Assembly (NCBI GenBank): GCA_900754175.1
Contig: CAAEBS010000033.1
Location: forward strand, 1-11,517
Source of the DNA: Clostridia bacterium
GTDB lineage: Bacteria; Bacillota; Clostridia; Oscillospirales; CAG-272
DNA length: 11,517 bases
Direction: 5' to 3'
Made by a program: the position numbers and the translations under genes. Of this stretch, positions 1-7,949 are shown one piece after another. The notes beneath the pieces are model-generated. The model did no database searches. It was not told the origin of the DNA and saw nothing but the letters and a program-made list of their open reading frames with translations. Numbering within the stretch: the first letter of the stretch is position 1; each line of letters opens with the position of its first letter.

Positions 1-82
1 CACGAGAAGCGGAAATGTTCGTCCAAAGTTTAGATTTACACTGGATTTCCGGCGTAATTTTTTTAGCTTCAAGGCTAATAAA

Positions 83-214
83 AAAGCCTTCTCCTGTGGG
101 AGAAGGGGGACCACGGTAGTGGTGGATGAGGAGTCCTCGGGATAGACTTACTTTTATACCGACACCTCATCCGTCAGCCTTCGGCTGCCACCTTCTCCCA
201 CTGGAGAAGGCTTT
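83..214. repeat. MITE-like inverted-repeat element
   Basis: The outer 24 bases at 83-106 and 191-214 are reverse complements with a single mismatch. Each arm is itself a small hairpin built from CCTTCTCC and GGAGAAGG. A second inverted match lies further in: GGATGAGG at 124-131 against CCTCATCC at 165-172. The element is about 132 bp, has no coding capacity and would fold into a long branched hairpin. I recall very similar GCCTTCTCC...GGAGAAGGC elements scattered in genomes of gut Clostridia, but cannot check this here. No clear target-site duplication is visible. Confidence 0.75.
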
Positions 215-318
215 CGTTTGTTCATGCGTTGCCTGTCAATAAATATGTGCACCCTATGTCGGAATGTGGTTGTCCTACATTGTTGGAATCGTCAGAACGG
301 CATAAATCCGCCCCTCTG

Positions 319-384
319 TGTCATCCTGAGCGGAGGGCGAAAGCCCGGAGTCGAACCCGGAGGGCGACCGCAGGTCGGGATCTC
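319..384. repeat. GC-rich intergenic repeat-like block
   Basis: The block opens with TGTCATCCTGAGCGGAG and ends with GGGATCTCC. These ends resemble a short interspersed repeat family that I remember from many bacterial genomes. Inside it, the decamer CGGAGGGCGA occurs twice as a direct repeat, at 331-340 and 358-367. It has no reading frame of note. Its membership in a dispersed family is inferred from memory; only the internal direct repeat is directly visible. Confidence 0.45.
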
Positions 385-451
385 CAAATGTCGAGCGCAC
401 AAACCAATGGCAACCAACCATTCGCATAAATATTCCGCAAAAACCATAAAC

Positions 452-490
452 AAAAAAGCCGCCCCCACGCTACACCGCATGGACCCGGCT
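452..490 (-). terminator. Rho-independent terminator after the XRE-S24 gene
   Basis: Read on the minus strand, AGCCG (490-486) pairs with CGGCT (461-457). Inside it, CCATGC pairs with GCGTGG around a 6-nt loop, separated from the outer stem by a 3-by-3 internal loop. A run of six U follows on the minus strand (457-452). It starts about 24 bases after the stop codon of the XRE-S24 gene. Because A/T runs flank both sides, it may also work in the plus direction. Confidence 0.8.
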
Positions 491-513
491 CTTTTGTTTT
501 TTTATTTATCAGC

Positions 514-1317
514 TTATTTCTTACGCAATTTTCCGACCACTCTGCCACAGCAGACGTTTTCGGCATAGTCACGGAGCAGAATATCGCCGAACTCCGGGTT
601 CAGGGAGATCAGGCGGTCGCCGCCGTATTTTTTACAGTAGCCGTTGCCGTCGAGGATGAAAATACCGATCTCTCCCACTTCCACCGAATCCGATCCCTGC
701 ACCAGAATCAAATCGCCGTCATGGAATTTCGGCTCCATACTGTTTCCACTGATCCGGAGGGCAAAATCAGCCTCCGCCGTTTTGGCATTGTCCGGAATAT
801 TGATCTCCTCGCTCCGGCTTTCGTCAAGATACACGCCGGGACCTGCCGAAACCGGAAGGCTGTACAGCGGGATATTTCTGCGCCCGAGACCGTTGTTGCC
901 CGGCTCATGCGAGGTAAAATCCGGGGTCAGGATCTTCGCCTTTCCGCTTCCCTTCCGCTTTTCTCCTGCTTCAGGCTGTGCAGAAGTTTCACGGCAACGC
1001 TGTGCCTCTTTATCGGCAACCAGAAATACCAGCTCCTGTCCGAACGTATCCAGAGAGCGGCAGGTCTCCACCAGTGTGATTTCACGGTGGTTCAGGGTAT
1101 AGTTATTGTTGTTTTCGGGTTTGCCCGCCACAAGGTAATCCAGCGAACATTCCAGCGCATCCGCAATCGCCACGATATTGGAAAGCTTGGGGGAATCGCT
1201 GATACCCGCAAGGATTTTGCTGAGCGTGCCGAGCGGGATCCCCGTCATTTCGGAAAGTTTATCGTTGGTGATCTTGCGCTCGCTTTTGATCTTTTTGATC
1301 CGGTCAATGTAGTTCAT
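514..1317 (-). CDS. XRE-family repressor with S24 self-cleavage domain (CI/LexA-like)
   Basis: The 267-residue protein is a likely DNA-binding transcriptional repressor inactivated by self-cleavage. Residues about 5-65 form an XRE helix-turn-helix (KLSEMTGIPLGTLSKILAG lies in it). A polar, variable linker covers about 66-150. The C-terminal S24 peptidase domain has an Ala-Gly cleavage site in PVSAGPG (A158-G159), the nucleophile Ser193 in GNSMEP, and the general-base Lys229 in YCKKY, aligned by eye with lambda CI Ser149/Lys192. The start is ATG at 1317 with GGAAGAGGG upstream. In this family, RecA-ssDNA filaments usually stimulate cleavage, so a DNA-damage or stress switch is plausible; the targets are unknown. 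No phage genes lie nearby, so it may be a chromosomal regulator or a domesticated phage repressor. The function class is clear; the regulon is not. Confidence 0.88.
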   Translation of the reverse strand: MNYIDRIKKIKSERKITNDKLSEMTGIPLGTLSKILAGISDSPKLSNIVAIADALECSLDYLVAGKPENNNNYTLNHREITLVETCRSLDTFGQELVFLVADKEAQRCRETSAQPEAGEKRKGSGKAKILTPDFTSHEPGNNGLGRRNIPLYSLPVSAGPGVYLDESRSEEINIPDNAKTAEADFALRISGNSMEPKFHDGDLILVQGSDSVEVGEIGIFILDGNGYCKKYGGDRLISLNPEFGDILLRDYAENVCCGRVVGKLRKK

Positions 1318-1338
1318 GAAAGCCCTCTTCCTTTCATC

Positions 1339-1377
1339 ATTCCTGTTCTGGAATTATTATATCACATTTTTCGTGAT
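1339..1377. promoter_or_regulatory. Two candidate operator palindromes around the XRE-S24 promoter
   Basis: One inverted repeat, ATCAC-N7-GTGAT (1361-1377), fills the spacer between -35 and -10. A second, ATTCC-N6-GGAAT (1339-1354), starts one base after the -10 box and covers the expected transcription start. Both positions suit a repressor that shuts off its own gene, as CI- and LexA-type proteins commonly do. The two half-sites differ in sequence, so possibly only one belongs to this protein. Binding is inferred; the symmetry is seen. Confidence 0.5.
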
Positions 1378-1384
1378 TTGTAAA
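1356..1384 (-). promoter_or_regulatory. SigA-type promoter of the XRE-S24 gene
   Basis: On the minus strand, TTTACA (1384-1379) and a perfect TATAAT (1361-1356) are separated by 17 bases. The start codon lies about 39 bases downstream of the -10 box. This gives the regulator its own vegetative promoter, independent of the upstream sporulation genes. Confidence 0.8.
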
Positions 1385-1427
1385 GAGGTTTTTGAAAATA
1401 TTTTCCGGATAAGGTCTTATTTTTGTG

Positions 1428-2702
1428 TTAAAGCAACGGAATGAGTCTGGCAAGCGCACCCGCCACCAGCTCCGCCGAATATTTGGCTTCCTCCAGGCTG
1501 TTTCCACTGCTTCCAAGCTCGATCAGCAGAGAGTACGGAGCCAGTTCCTGGTTATAGGTAGAGCCTTTCAGCGACGTCGGGCGGCAGAGATTGCCGTATT
1601 CGGTGTTCAGGGCGTCTCCGAGCTTGAGCGCCAGCGCAAGGTTGCCCTGCCAGTTCGGGCAGGCTTCGCCTTTCCAGTCGCTTCCCACCACGCACATCAC
1701 CTGCGCCGCCGCCTTGCCGTTCACCGCCGTCACCGGGCGCACAAGTTCCCCGGTGGATTTGGTGACCGAGTCCCGGTGCAGGTCGATCACCAGGCGGATA
1801 GTCGGATATTTGGCAAGATACTGCCGGATACTTTCCTCCGAGCGGGCGTAGGAATCTTTATACTGCACCTGGTCGTGCAGAACCGTGCAGTGTGCGGTAG
1901 CGATCCCCGCCTTTTCCAGGCTTTCCGCCAGTACGTTCCCTGCCGCTATCATATTTTTGTCGATATCGGAGGTCCGGGCGAAATCTCCGGCGCCCTCCCG
2001 GTAGGAGATTGCCCCGTCCTCGCTGTAACTTTCGGTGGCGTGGGTATGTACGATCAGCACCAGAGGCGCTCCGGTAGACGCCAGATATTCAAAATCTGCC
2101 GTTTTTTTCAGTTCTCCCGCCAACAGAGCCGCCGTATCCGGCTTGTACCCGGTGGCGTTGTGGATATAGGTGGGACCGTATTTGCAAAGCGAAAGGTCCA
2201 TCGGAATAATAGGGATCTCGCCCTCGCCCACTTTGGAATAATCATATTGATATAATGTATCCATGCTGACGGTCGGCTTCGAATTGCCCGGCTTGGTCCC
2301 GGTCTCCTTATCCCCCGTCGTATCGCCATCCTGCCGGTCCTTGCCGGGGGTCAGAAAGCCCTTGATTACCTCAAAAAAGCCCCGCTTCGTCTGCCCGTCG
2401 TCGTCCCCGTTATCGGGTGCATCGCCGGAAATGTTCCGGAAGTCCTGCCCCAGAAGGAAGGACGATACCGCACCGGCACCGTTTCCGAGCGCCGTCCGCA
2501 GTCTGCTCCCGCCGACCGCAAGGATCACAAACGCTGCGATGAGCAGTACGATCACCACGCCGCAGATCACGGTCTGTACCCTTACGTCTTTCTTCTGTTT
2601 TCTGACCGTATCGGTATCCCACAGCCGGACTTCTTCTTCGCCCGACTCCAGCTCCGGCGGGCGCAACGGCTCAGGCAAAAGCTTCTGATTTTTTCTTTTC
2701 AT
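1428..2702 (-). CDS. spoIIP: Stage II sporulation protein P (SpoIIP)
   Basis: SpoIIP is a membrane-anchored peptidoglycan amidase/endopeptidase that works with SpoIID and SpoIIM during engulfment of the forespore. The 424-residue product has a charged cytoplasmic N-terminus, one membrane segment at about 45-64, a polar low-complexity linker at about 92-145 and the C-terminal SpoIIP catalytic domain at about 210-424. Family motifs visible are HTHATE (219-224), IDLHRD (306-311) and LIELGS (393-398), which supply the candidate zinc and catalytic residues His219, Glu224, His309 and Glu395. I chose ATG at 2702 because AAAGGAGG sits 10 bases upstream; an in-frame start at 2774 would overlap gpr and lacks such a site. 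It lies 47 bases after gpr, the same order as in Bacillus. No convincing terminator follows it. Confidence 0.93.
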   Translation of the reverse strand: MKRKNQKLLPEPLRPPELESGEEEVRLWDTDTVRKQKKDVRVQTVICGVVIVLLIAAFVILAVGGSRLRTALGNGAGAVSSFLLGQDFRNISGDAPDNGDDDGQTKRGFFEVIKGFLTPGKDRQDGDTTGDKETGTKPGNSKPTVSMDTLYQYDYSKVGEGEIPIIPMDLSLCKYGPTYIHNATGYKPDTAALLAGELKKTADFEYLASTGAPLVLIVHTHATESYSEDGAISYREGAGDFARTSDIDKNMIAAGNVLAESLEKAGIATAHCTVLHDQVQYKDSYARSEESIRQYLAKYPTIRLVIDLHRDSVTKSTGELVRPVTAVNGKAAAQVMCVVGSDWKGEACPNWQGNLALALKLGDALNTEYGNLCRPTSLKGSTYNQELAPYSLLIELGSSGNSLEEAKYSAELVAGALARLIPLL

Positions 2703-2749
2703 GTCTTTTTCTCCTCCTTTCGTGTTCCGTAATAATATATATGCGCCGC

Positions 2750-3643
2750 TCAGCCGGAATATGACACCCCGCACGCCGAATTCAGCGCCTGCGCCAAAAC
2801 TTCCGATACCCGCTGGGTGATGATATCACATTCCTTGGGCGCCACGAAAAAGCCCCTGCCTTTTTCCAGCACGTCGGTCATGGCGGCGTCGGGTTCGGTA
2901 ATTCCGCCTTTCTGCAAAGCGTCGTAGATCAGCGTGGAGGAATCCACGACGGTAGGCACACCGACGGCGATCACCGGAATTCCCAGCGTGGCGGCGTCTA
3001 TGGCACGGCGCTGATTTCCGATCCCGGAACCGGGGCAGATGCCGGCGTTGGAGATCTGAACGGTGGCGGCAAGCCGGTCACAGCTCCGTGCCGCCAGGGC
3101 ATCCACCACGATCACGGCGTCCGGCGAGATACTGCGCACCGCTCCCGATATCACCTCCACCGTTTCAATGCCGGTCTCCGCCAGCACGCCGGGGGCTATC
3201 GCCGCCACCGCATGGTTGCCGAGCGCCTGAAACACCTTCGGATAGCTGTGCTCCAGATGGCGGGTAACCGTTACCCGCTTGACCGTTTCGGGACCGATGG
3301 CGTCGGGCGTGACGTCGGAGTTCCCAAGCCCGGCGATCAGAACGCCGCCACGCTCGCCGCCGGTGGTAAGGGGCGGCATCAGCGCCCGGATCTCCTCCCC
3401 GATCACCTCGGAAAGCACCGACTCCTCGTCCGCCTCCATCTGCCAGATGCGGTTGCAGAACACCGTGATATATACGCCCTTTCCCCGCCCGTATTTCCGG
3501 ACCAGCGCCTCGCTGTCGATCTTCAGCTTGCACACACGGATATTTCCCCGCCGGTATTCCCGGTATTCTTTCCGCTCCTCCGGCGTTTCTTGGCCGGAAA
3601 AATCACGTTCGTAAGCAAGGTCGGTAAAAATATAGGATCGCAT
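2750..3643 (-). CDS. gpr: Spore germination protease GPR
   Basis: GPR degrades small acid-soluble spore proteins when spores germinate. The 297-residue sequence has the family hallmarks GLGNSDVTPDAIGPETV (105-121), VVDALAARS (179-187) and VGVPTVVDSSTLIYDAL (227-243). Asp114 and Asp181 align with the two essential aspartates reported for Bacillus megaterium GPR (Asp127 and Asp193), and the constant offset of 12-13 supports the alignment. The FTDLA segment starts only at residue 6, so the roughly 15-residue propeptide of the Bacillus zymogen is mostly missing; the protein is also shorter than Bacillus GPR (about 370). The start ATG at 3643 has AAAGAGG a few bases upstream. It heads the gpr-spoIIP operon. 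A SigF/SigG promoter is expected, but I could not identify one with proper spacing. Confidence 0.93.
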   Translation of the reverse strand: MRSYIFTDLAYERDFSGQETPEERKEYREYRRGNIRVCKLKIDSEALVRKYGRGKGVYITVFCNRIWQMEADEESVLSEVIGEEIRALMPPLTTGGERGGVLIAGLGNSDVTPDAIGPETVKRVTVTRHLEHSYPKVFQALGNHAVAAIAPGVLAETGIETVEVISGAVRSISPDAVIVVDALAARSCDRLAATVQISNAGICPGSGIGNQRRAIDAATLGIPVIAVGVPTVVDSSTLIYDALQKGGITEPDAAMTDVLEKGRGFFVAPKECDIITQRVSEVLAQALNSACGVSYSG

Positions 3644-3675
3644 GGATTACCTCTTTCTTTTCTTGTTGTAAAATT

Positions 3676-3703
3676 GCACAATATGTCTGTAAAAATATTG
3701 TGC
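3676..3703. promoter_or_regulatory. Perfect 9-bp inverted repeat upstream of gpr
   Basis: GCACAATAT (3676-3684) and ATATTGTGC (3695-3703) are exact reverse complements with a 10-base spacer. The centre lies about 46 bases upstream of the gpr start codon, within the region shared with the divergent solute-binding-protein gene. It could be an operator in the gpr promoter region or, if transcribed, a hairpin in the gpr leader. No T-run follows on either strand, so it is not an obvious terminator. Confidence 0.45.
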
Positions 3704-3739
3704 AGATAACCAAAACTTAAAATCTTGTCCGGTTAGACA

Positions 3740-3768
3740 TTGATTTTATTGCAAAAAAATGCTATAAT
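3740..3768 (+). promoter_or_regulatory. SigA-type promoter of the solute-binding-protein gene
   Basis: TTGATT (3740-3745) and TATAAT (3763-3768) have an optimal 17-base spacing, and a TG sits one base before the -10 box (extended -10). Transcription should start near 3775, giving a leader of about 60 bases before the start codon at 3836. Confidence 0.82.
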
Positions 3769-3777
3769 ATCAGGAGC

Positions 3778-3801
3778 ATGGATTCGTATGCGATGATCCA
3801 T
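3778..3801 (+). other. 5'-UTR stem-loop in the solute-binding-protein mRNA
   Basis: ATGGATTCG (3778-3786) pairs with CGA-tg-ATCCAT (3791-3801) around a TATG loop, with a 2-base bulge; the hairpin is followed by ACTTTTTCC. It would form within a few bases of the predicted transcript start. It may protect the mRNA 5' end or act as a weak attenuator; the T-run is short and offset. Confidence 0.4.
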
Positions 3802-3835
3802 ACTTTTTCCAATCAATGAGGAGGTTTTCATAAGA

Positions 3836-5713
3836 ATGATGAAAAAAGCCATTTCCCTGTTTCTGTGCCTGATCGTATTGCTGTCGGCTCTTGCGGGATG
3901 CTCCAAAGAGGTAGACGAAAACGATAAGGGCGCTTATATCACCATGTACCTGACAGACATGGTGTACGACTTCGATCCCGCACACGCATACGGGAACGAA
4001 TCCGCTCTCCGGATTGTCAGCCTGCTGTATAACAACCTCTTTGTTCTGGATGAGAACGGCAAGGTAAAGAAATCGCTTGCCAAGGATTATAAGATCTCTG
4101 AGGACGACAACGCCGAAGAGTACAAGATGATTATTACGCTCAACGATACCAAGTGGTCCGACACCCAGCCGATCAGCGCTGAGGACGTCGTGTACGCATG
4201 GAAGCGTATCCTTGACGTCAGCAACTCCTTTGACGCCGCCGTTCTGCTCTACGATATCAAAAACGCACGGGCGGCAAAAGCCGGCGAATGCTCGATCGAC
4301 GACGTCCGCATCTATGCGCTGAACGAAAAGCAGATTGAGATCAACTTTGAAGGCAAGATCGACTACGATCAGTTCCTTCTGAACCTGACGAGCTATGCGC
4401 TGGTTCCGCTTCGTGAAACAGTTGTAAAGCAGGCGGAAAAAGAGGACGACTGGGCAAAAAGCTCTGCACAGATCGTGGCAAGCGGTCCTTTCCGTCTGAG
4501 AAAGGTAAACTACGAGCCGGAGTCTGCCGGTCTGATTCTGGAGAGAAACTCCTACTATTACCGTGACATCACGAAGGACGCTTACGACAAGTCGGTTACT
4601 CCCTACCGTCTGATCGTGGATTATACCATGACCGACGAGGAGATCAAACAGGCTTACAACGACGGCAAGCTGTTCTATGTCGGCGATATTCCGCTTTCTC
4701 TGCGTGGCGAGTGGAAAGACGTTGCCGAGGTCAAGGACGCTCTCAGCACTCATATTTACAGCCTGAACCAGAACGCCGTGGTGCGTTACTACAACGCCTC
4801 CACTTTTGAGACGCTTTCTTCCAACAAGAGCGTTTACAATTCTTCTCTGGTAGCCGGCGAGGACGGCGACAAGATCTTTGCCATCAAGGAAGTGCGTCAG
4901 GCACTTTCCCTGGCGATCGACCGTGACGCTATCGCAAACGAGATCGTATTTGCCGATGCGGCAAGCGGACTGATCCCGAACTCTGTATTCAATACCTCCT
5001 CCAAGAAGGAGACCTTCCGCAAGGCAGGCTCTTCGCTACTGGCATCCGGTGCGGACATTTCCGCCGCCAAGCAGAAGCTGAGCGACGCCGGTGTGGACGC
5101 TTCCAAGTATATGTTTGCCATTTCGGTGCCCGCTTATGACGAGGTACACGTAAAAATTGCGGAAATGGTGAAAGCTTCCTGGGAGGAACTTGGCTTCCAC
5201 GTGGCAGTCAATGCAATCGACGTGATCGACAACCAGCACAAGCTGCTTACCACCAACGAAACGCTTGCCGGCGTCAAGGATGACGTCTTTGCCGAGGATT
5301 ACCGTGCGGGACGTTACGAGGTGGCAGGTGCAGATCTTGTTGCCAACTCGGTGGACGCTTTCTCGGTGCTTGCTCCCTTTGCCAAGAACTTCACCGGTCG
5401 TGCCGCCGCTACCGAGCAGAGCATCGACTTTGTCGTGCCCACGCACATTACCGGTTATGACAGCGAAGATTACAATTCCCTGATCGAAAAGATCTTCGAT
5501 GAAAAGAACATCAAATCCCGTGCATCCATGCTCCATGAAGCCGAGGAAATGCTGATGGACGATATGCCGGTGATCCCCGTGATCTTCAACAAGACCGCTA
5601 CCATGACGAGCAAAGAACTGTCCAAGGTAAAATATACCTATTATGGTACGCCGGTATTCACCAAGACTAAGCTGAAGGATTACCAGGATTACGTTCCGGC
5701 AGAGACCGAGTAA
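3836..5713 (+). CDS. Lipoprotein solute-binding protein, ABC peptide/nickel family (SBP_bac_5)
   Basis: This is an extracytoplasmic substrate receptor of 625 residues. The N-terminus is a lipoprotein signal peptide: MMKK, a hydrophobic run, then the lipobox LAGC, so Cys22 is the expected lipidated residue after cleavage. The mature part reads like OppA/DppA-type receptors, with KWSDTQPISAEDVVYAWKR (106-124), the EVRQALSLAIDRDAIA segment and a C-terminal AEEMLMDDMPVIPVIF stretch. The start ATG at 3836 is set by GAGGAGGT ten bases upstream. No permease or ATPase gene is in the window, so it either partners with a transporter encoded elsewhere or acts as a lone receptor. The ligand (oligopeptide is the default guess) cannot be read from sequence. 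It is probably cotranscribed with the hydrolase gene 20 bases downstream. Confidence 0.9.
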   Translation: MMKKAISLFLCLIVLLSALAGCSKEVDENDKGAYITMYLTDMVYDFDPAHAYGNESALRIVSLLYNNLFVLDENGKVKKSLAKDYKISEDDNAEEYKMIITLNDTKWSDTQPISAEDVVYAWKRILDVSNSFDAAVLLYDIKNARAAKAGECSIDDVRIYALNEKQIEINFEGKIDYDQFLLNLTSYALVPLRETVVKQAEKEDDWAKSSAQIVASGPFRLRKVNYEPESAGLILERNSYYYRDITKDAYDKSVTPYRLIVDYTMTDEEIKQAYNDGKLFYVGDIPLSLRGEWKDVAEVKDALSTHIYSLNQNAVVRYYNASTFETLSSNKSVYNSSLVAGEDGDKIFAIKEVRQALSLAIDRDAIANEIVFADAASGLIPNSVFNTSSKKETFRKAGSSLLASGADISAAKQKLSDAGVDASKYMFAISVPAYDEVHVKIAEMVKASWEELGFHVAVNAIDVIDNQHKLLTTNETLAGVKDDVFAEDYRAGRYEVAGADLVANSVDAFSVLAPFAKNFTGRAAATEQSIDFVVPTHITGYDSEDYNSLIEKIFDEKNIKSRASMLHEAEEMLMDDMPVIPVIFNKTATMTSKELSKVKYTYYGTPVFTKTKLKDYQDYVPAETE

Positions 5714-5733
5714 GTCTTTCAAAAAGGTAGATT

Positions 5734-6561
5734 ATGAAACTGCAATATCTTGGCACGGCGGCGGCTGAAGCGATCCCCGCAGTATTCTGCGTATGCAGGA
5801 CCTGCCGGGACGCAAGAGAAAAAGGCGGAAGAAATATCCGGACCCGTTCTCAGGCTATTGTGAACGATTCCCTGCTGATCGACTATCCGTGCGACGCTTA
5901 TATCCACTCGATTCAGAACGGGATCGACTATTCCGGGATTCATCATTGTCTGATCACACACATTCATGCCGATCACCTGTATCCGTCAGATTTTGAATAT
6001 CTCCGTTCCGGCTTTTGCAAGTTGCCGGAAGATTATGAGGGATTTCATCTGTACGGCAGTGTGGACGTCGAAGCCAAAGTGGCAAAGATTGCGGAACGTA
6101 CAAACGGAAAACTGGTATTCCATTGCATAAAGCCGTTTGAACCGTTTTTCATCGGAGAGATGAAAGTGACTGCGCTCAGGGCAACGCATGGAACACCGAA
6201 CCCTTACATTTACCTGATTGAAGAAAACGGCACCGCCCTGCTGTATGCGCATGACACGGATATTTTCCCGGAGGAAACGTGGGATTATCTGCGGAAGTGC
6301 GGAGTTACCCTTCGTGCGGCTTCGCTCGACTGTACGGGCGGAGTGCATGAAGATCTCGAATACACCGGGCATATGTGTGTCGGAAGAAACCAAAAGTGCC
6401 GTCAGCAGATGCTGGAATCCGGAATAGCGGATCAAAACACAACCTTTATCCTGAACCATTTTTCGCACAACGGTCTGTCGGTCGGATACGACGAATTCTG
6501 TTCCCTTGTAAAACCGCTGGGTTTTGAGATTTCCTATGACGGAATGACGGTAAATATATAA
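5734..6561 (+). CDS. PhnP-like metallo-beta-lactamase-fold hydrolase
   Basis: The 275-residue protein has the metal-binding motif THIHADH (His76, His78, Asp80, His81), then His152 in THGTP, the bridging aspartate in AHDTD (Asp174 or Asp176) and His242/His245 in NHFSH. An N-terminal cysteine cluster (C19, C21, C24 in FCVCRTCRDAR) followed by RTRSQAIV resembles the extra structural zinc site of PhnP, the phosphoribosyl cyclic phosphodiesterase of the C-P lyase pathway. No other phn genes are present, so the natural substrate is open; a phosphodiester is a reasonable guess. The weak site AAAAAGGTAG precedes ATG at 5734, only 20 bases after the solute-binding protein gene, which implies one transcript. 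I see no terminator before the next promoter at 6578. Confidence 0.82.
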   Translation: MKLQYLGTAAAEAIPAVFCVCRTCRDAREKGGRNIRTRSQAIVNDSLLIDYPCDAYIHSIQNGIDYSGIHHCLITHIHADHLYPSDFEYLRSGFCKLPEDYEGFHLYGSVDVEAKVAKIAERTNGKLVFHCIKPFEPFFIGEMKVTALRATHGTPNPYIYLIEENGTALLYAHDTDIFPEETWDYLRKCGVTLRAASLDCTGGVHEDLEYTGHMCVGRNQKCRQQMLESGIADQNTTFILNHFSHNGLSVGYDEFCSLVKPLGFEISYDGMTVNI

Positions 6562-6577
6562 AAATCTAAAAAAGCTC

Positions 6578-6606
6578 TTGCAATCTTTGACGCAATGTGA
6601 TATAAT
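6578..6606 (+). promoter_or_regulatory. SigA-type promoter of the pheS T-box transcript
   Basis: TTGCAA (6578-6583) and a perfect TATAAT (6601-6606) are separated by 17 bases. Transcription is expected near 6613, just ahead of the T-box leader. It starts 17 bases after the stop of the hydrolase gene. Confidence 0.82.
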
Positions 6607-6612
6607 ATCGTG

Positions 6613-6861
6613 TAGTAAAAATGCGTGGATGAAGTTTGGCTTCCGGATCTTCTTTGTATCAGAGAGTGCCGCCTTGGCTGTGAGCGGCGTCGGGAATCCG
6701 TTTTTGCCCTTCGCTTCGGAGCAGATTCTGTGAAAAGCAAAGTAGCAGTTTCCGGTTGACACCGTTAAAGGTCACAAGAGTGTTGGCATTTATGCCGAAA
6801 TTTAGGTGGTACCACGGAGTTTTCAAGCCCCGTCCTATGTTTTGTAGGACGGGGCTGTTTT
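6613..6861 (+). ncRNA. T-box riboswitch leader (tRNA-Phe) of the pheS transcript
   Basis: T-box leaders read through into the gene when uncharged tRNA binds. Visible parts: an AGTA at 6614-6617, AGAGAG at 6661-6666, then a distal stem GCCGC/GCGGC whose loop carries GCTG (6677-6680, the GNUG motif), and the T-box AGGTGGTACCACGG at 6804-6817. The bulge TGGT (6807-6810) can pair with the ACCA end of a tRNA with discriminator A, as expected for tRNA-Phe. A Phe codon TTC at 6726-6728 faces the AGTA and is my preferred specifier; TTC also occurs at 6710 and 6715. The leader ends in a terminator at 6826-6861 and is followed by pheS, which fixes the amino acid by context. The base of stem I folds poorly by eye. 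Confidence 0.92.
6826..6861 (+). terminator. T-box-controlled intrinsic terminator before pheS
   Basis: AGCCCCGTCCTA (6826-6837) pairs perfectly with TAGGACGGGGCT (6845-6856) around a 7-base loop, followed by GTTTT. In the alternative antiterminator, CCGT within the 5' arm can pair with ACGG of the T-box. This is the expression platform of the riboswitch. Confidence 0.92.
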
Positions 6862-6899
6862 GATTCCGTTCCCCTTGAAAAATAAAGAAAGGATACATG

Positions 6900-7913
6900 A
6901 TGAAAGAAAAACTTCTTACAATCAAACAGGAAGCGCTGGATGCGATCCATTCCGCCAATGCAGACTTGGAGCAGATCCGTATCCGCTATCTCGGCAAAAA
7001 AGGAGAGCTTACCTCGGTGCTCCGTGGCATGGGCTCGCTTTCGCCGGAGGAAAGACCGGCGTTCGGTCAGCTGGCAAACGAAGTCCGTCAGAACATTGAA
7101 GCGGCTCTTGCCGACAAGGTCCGTGCGCAGAAGCAGGCGGCACTGGAGAAAAAGCTGGAAAGCGAAAAGATCGACGTCACCTTCCCCGCTACCTCTTCCC
7201 GTGTGGGAACTCTGCATCCTCTGACCCAGGTACAGCGCCGGATCGAGGACATCTTCATCGGCATGGGCTTTTCCATCGTGGAGGGTCCCGAGGTGGAATA
7301 CGATTACTACAACTTCCAGGCGCTGAACATTCCGGAGAACCATCCGGCACGGGACACGCAGGACACTTTCTATATCACCGACAAGATCCTGCTCCGCTCC
7401 CAGACCTCGCCGGTTCAGGTCCGCACCATGGAAAAGCAGAAGCCTCCGATCCGCATCATCTCGCCCGGACGGGTTTACCGTTCTGACGCCGTAGACGCCA
7501 CGCACTCCCCGCTCTTCCACCAGATCGAAGGACTTGTGGTCGATAAGGGCATCACGATGGGCGACCTCAAGGGAATGCTGGAGACCTTTGCCAAGACCCT
7601 GTTCGGAGAGGAAGCACGTCTGCGCTTCCGTCCGCACCACTTCCCGTTTACCGAACCGTCTGCCGAAGTGGACGTATCCTGCTTCGTATGCGGCGGCAAG
7701 GGCTGCCGGGTGTGCAAAAATGAGGGCTGGATCGAAATTCTCGGTGCCGGCATGGTGCACCCGAACGTACTTTCCAACTGCGGCATTGACCCCGAGGTAT
7801 ACAGCGGCTTTGCTTTCGGTCTCGGCGTAGAGCGTATTGCCATGAAGAAATACGGCATCGACGACATGAGACTGCTTTACGACAACGACATCCGTTTTCT
7901 GGAACAATTCTGA
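6900..7913 (+). CDS. pheS: Phenylalanine-tRNA ligase alpha subunit
   Basis: PheS is the catalytic subunit of the (alpha-beta)2 enzyme that charges tRNA-Phe. The 337-residue product has an N-terminal coiled-coil arm for tRNA binding (about 1-85, including RIRYLGKKGELT), then a class II synthetase core: motif 2 around GRVYRSDAVDATHS (190-203) and motif 3 GFAFGLGVERIAM (303-315). CFVCGGKGCRVC (261-272) and GAGMVHPNVL are typical of Gram-positive PheS. Two ATGs are adjacent (6897 and 6900). I prefer 6900 because AAAGGA then has a 6-base spacing and the protein begins MKEKL, like the Bacillus MEEKL start; 6897 would add one Met. It is under T-box control. Its partner pheT is not next to it: another gene intervenes. 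Confidence 0.96.
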   Translation: MKEKLLTIKQEALDAIHSANADLEQIRIRYLGKKGELTSVLRGMGSLSPEERPAFGQLANEVRQNIEAALADKVRAQKQAALEKKLESEKIDVTFPATSSRVGTLHPLTQVQRRIEDIFIGMGFSIVEGPEVEYDYYNFQALNIPENHPARDTQDTFYITDKILLRSQTSPVQVRTMEKQKPPIRIISPGRVYRSDAVDATHSPLFHQIEGLVVDKGITMGDLKGMLETFAKTLFGEEARLRFRPHHFPFTEPSAEVDVSCFVCGGKGCRVCKNEGWIEILGAGMVHPNVLSNCGIDPEVYSGFAFGLGVERIAMKKYGIDDMRLLYDNDIRFLEQF

Positions 7914-7949
7914 ATTTAAAAAATATTTATTTTGAAAGGAAATATTATC

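Larger units (their letters stand above)
1..513. other. Gene-free intergenic region with repeats
   Basis: I find no credible gene here. Short open frames in this stretch run through repeat sequence, have no convincing ribosome binding site and resemble no family I know. The stretch contains a weak A/T-flanked inverted repeat at 63-78 (TTAGC/GCTAA around a 6-nt loop), a MITE-like palindrome at 83-214, a GC-rich repeat-like block at 319-384 and a minus-strand terminator at 452-490. Bases 1-60 could in principle hold the end of a gene outside the window, but nothing recognisable is visible. Confidence 0.7.
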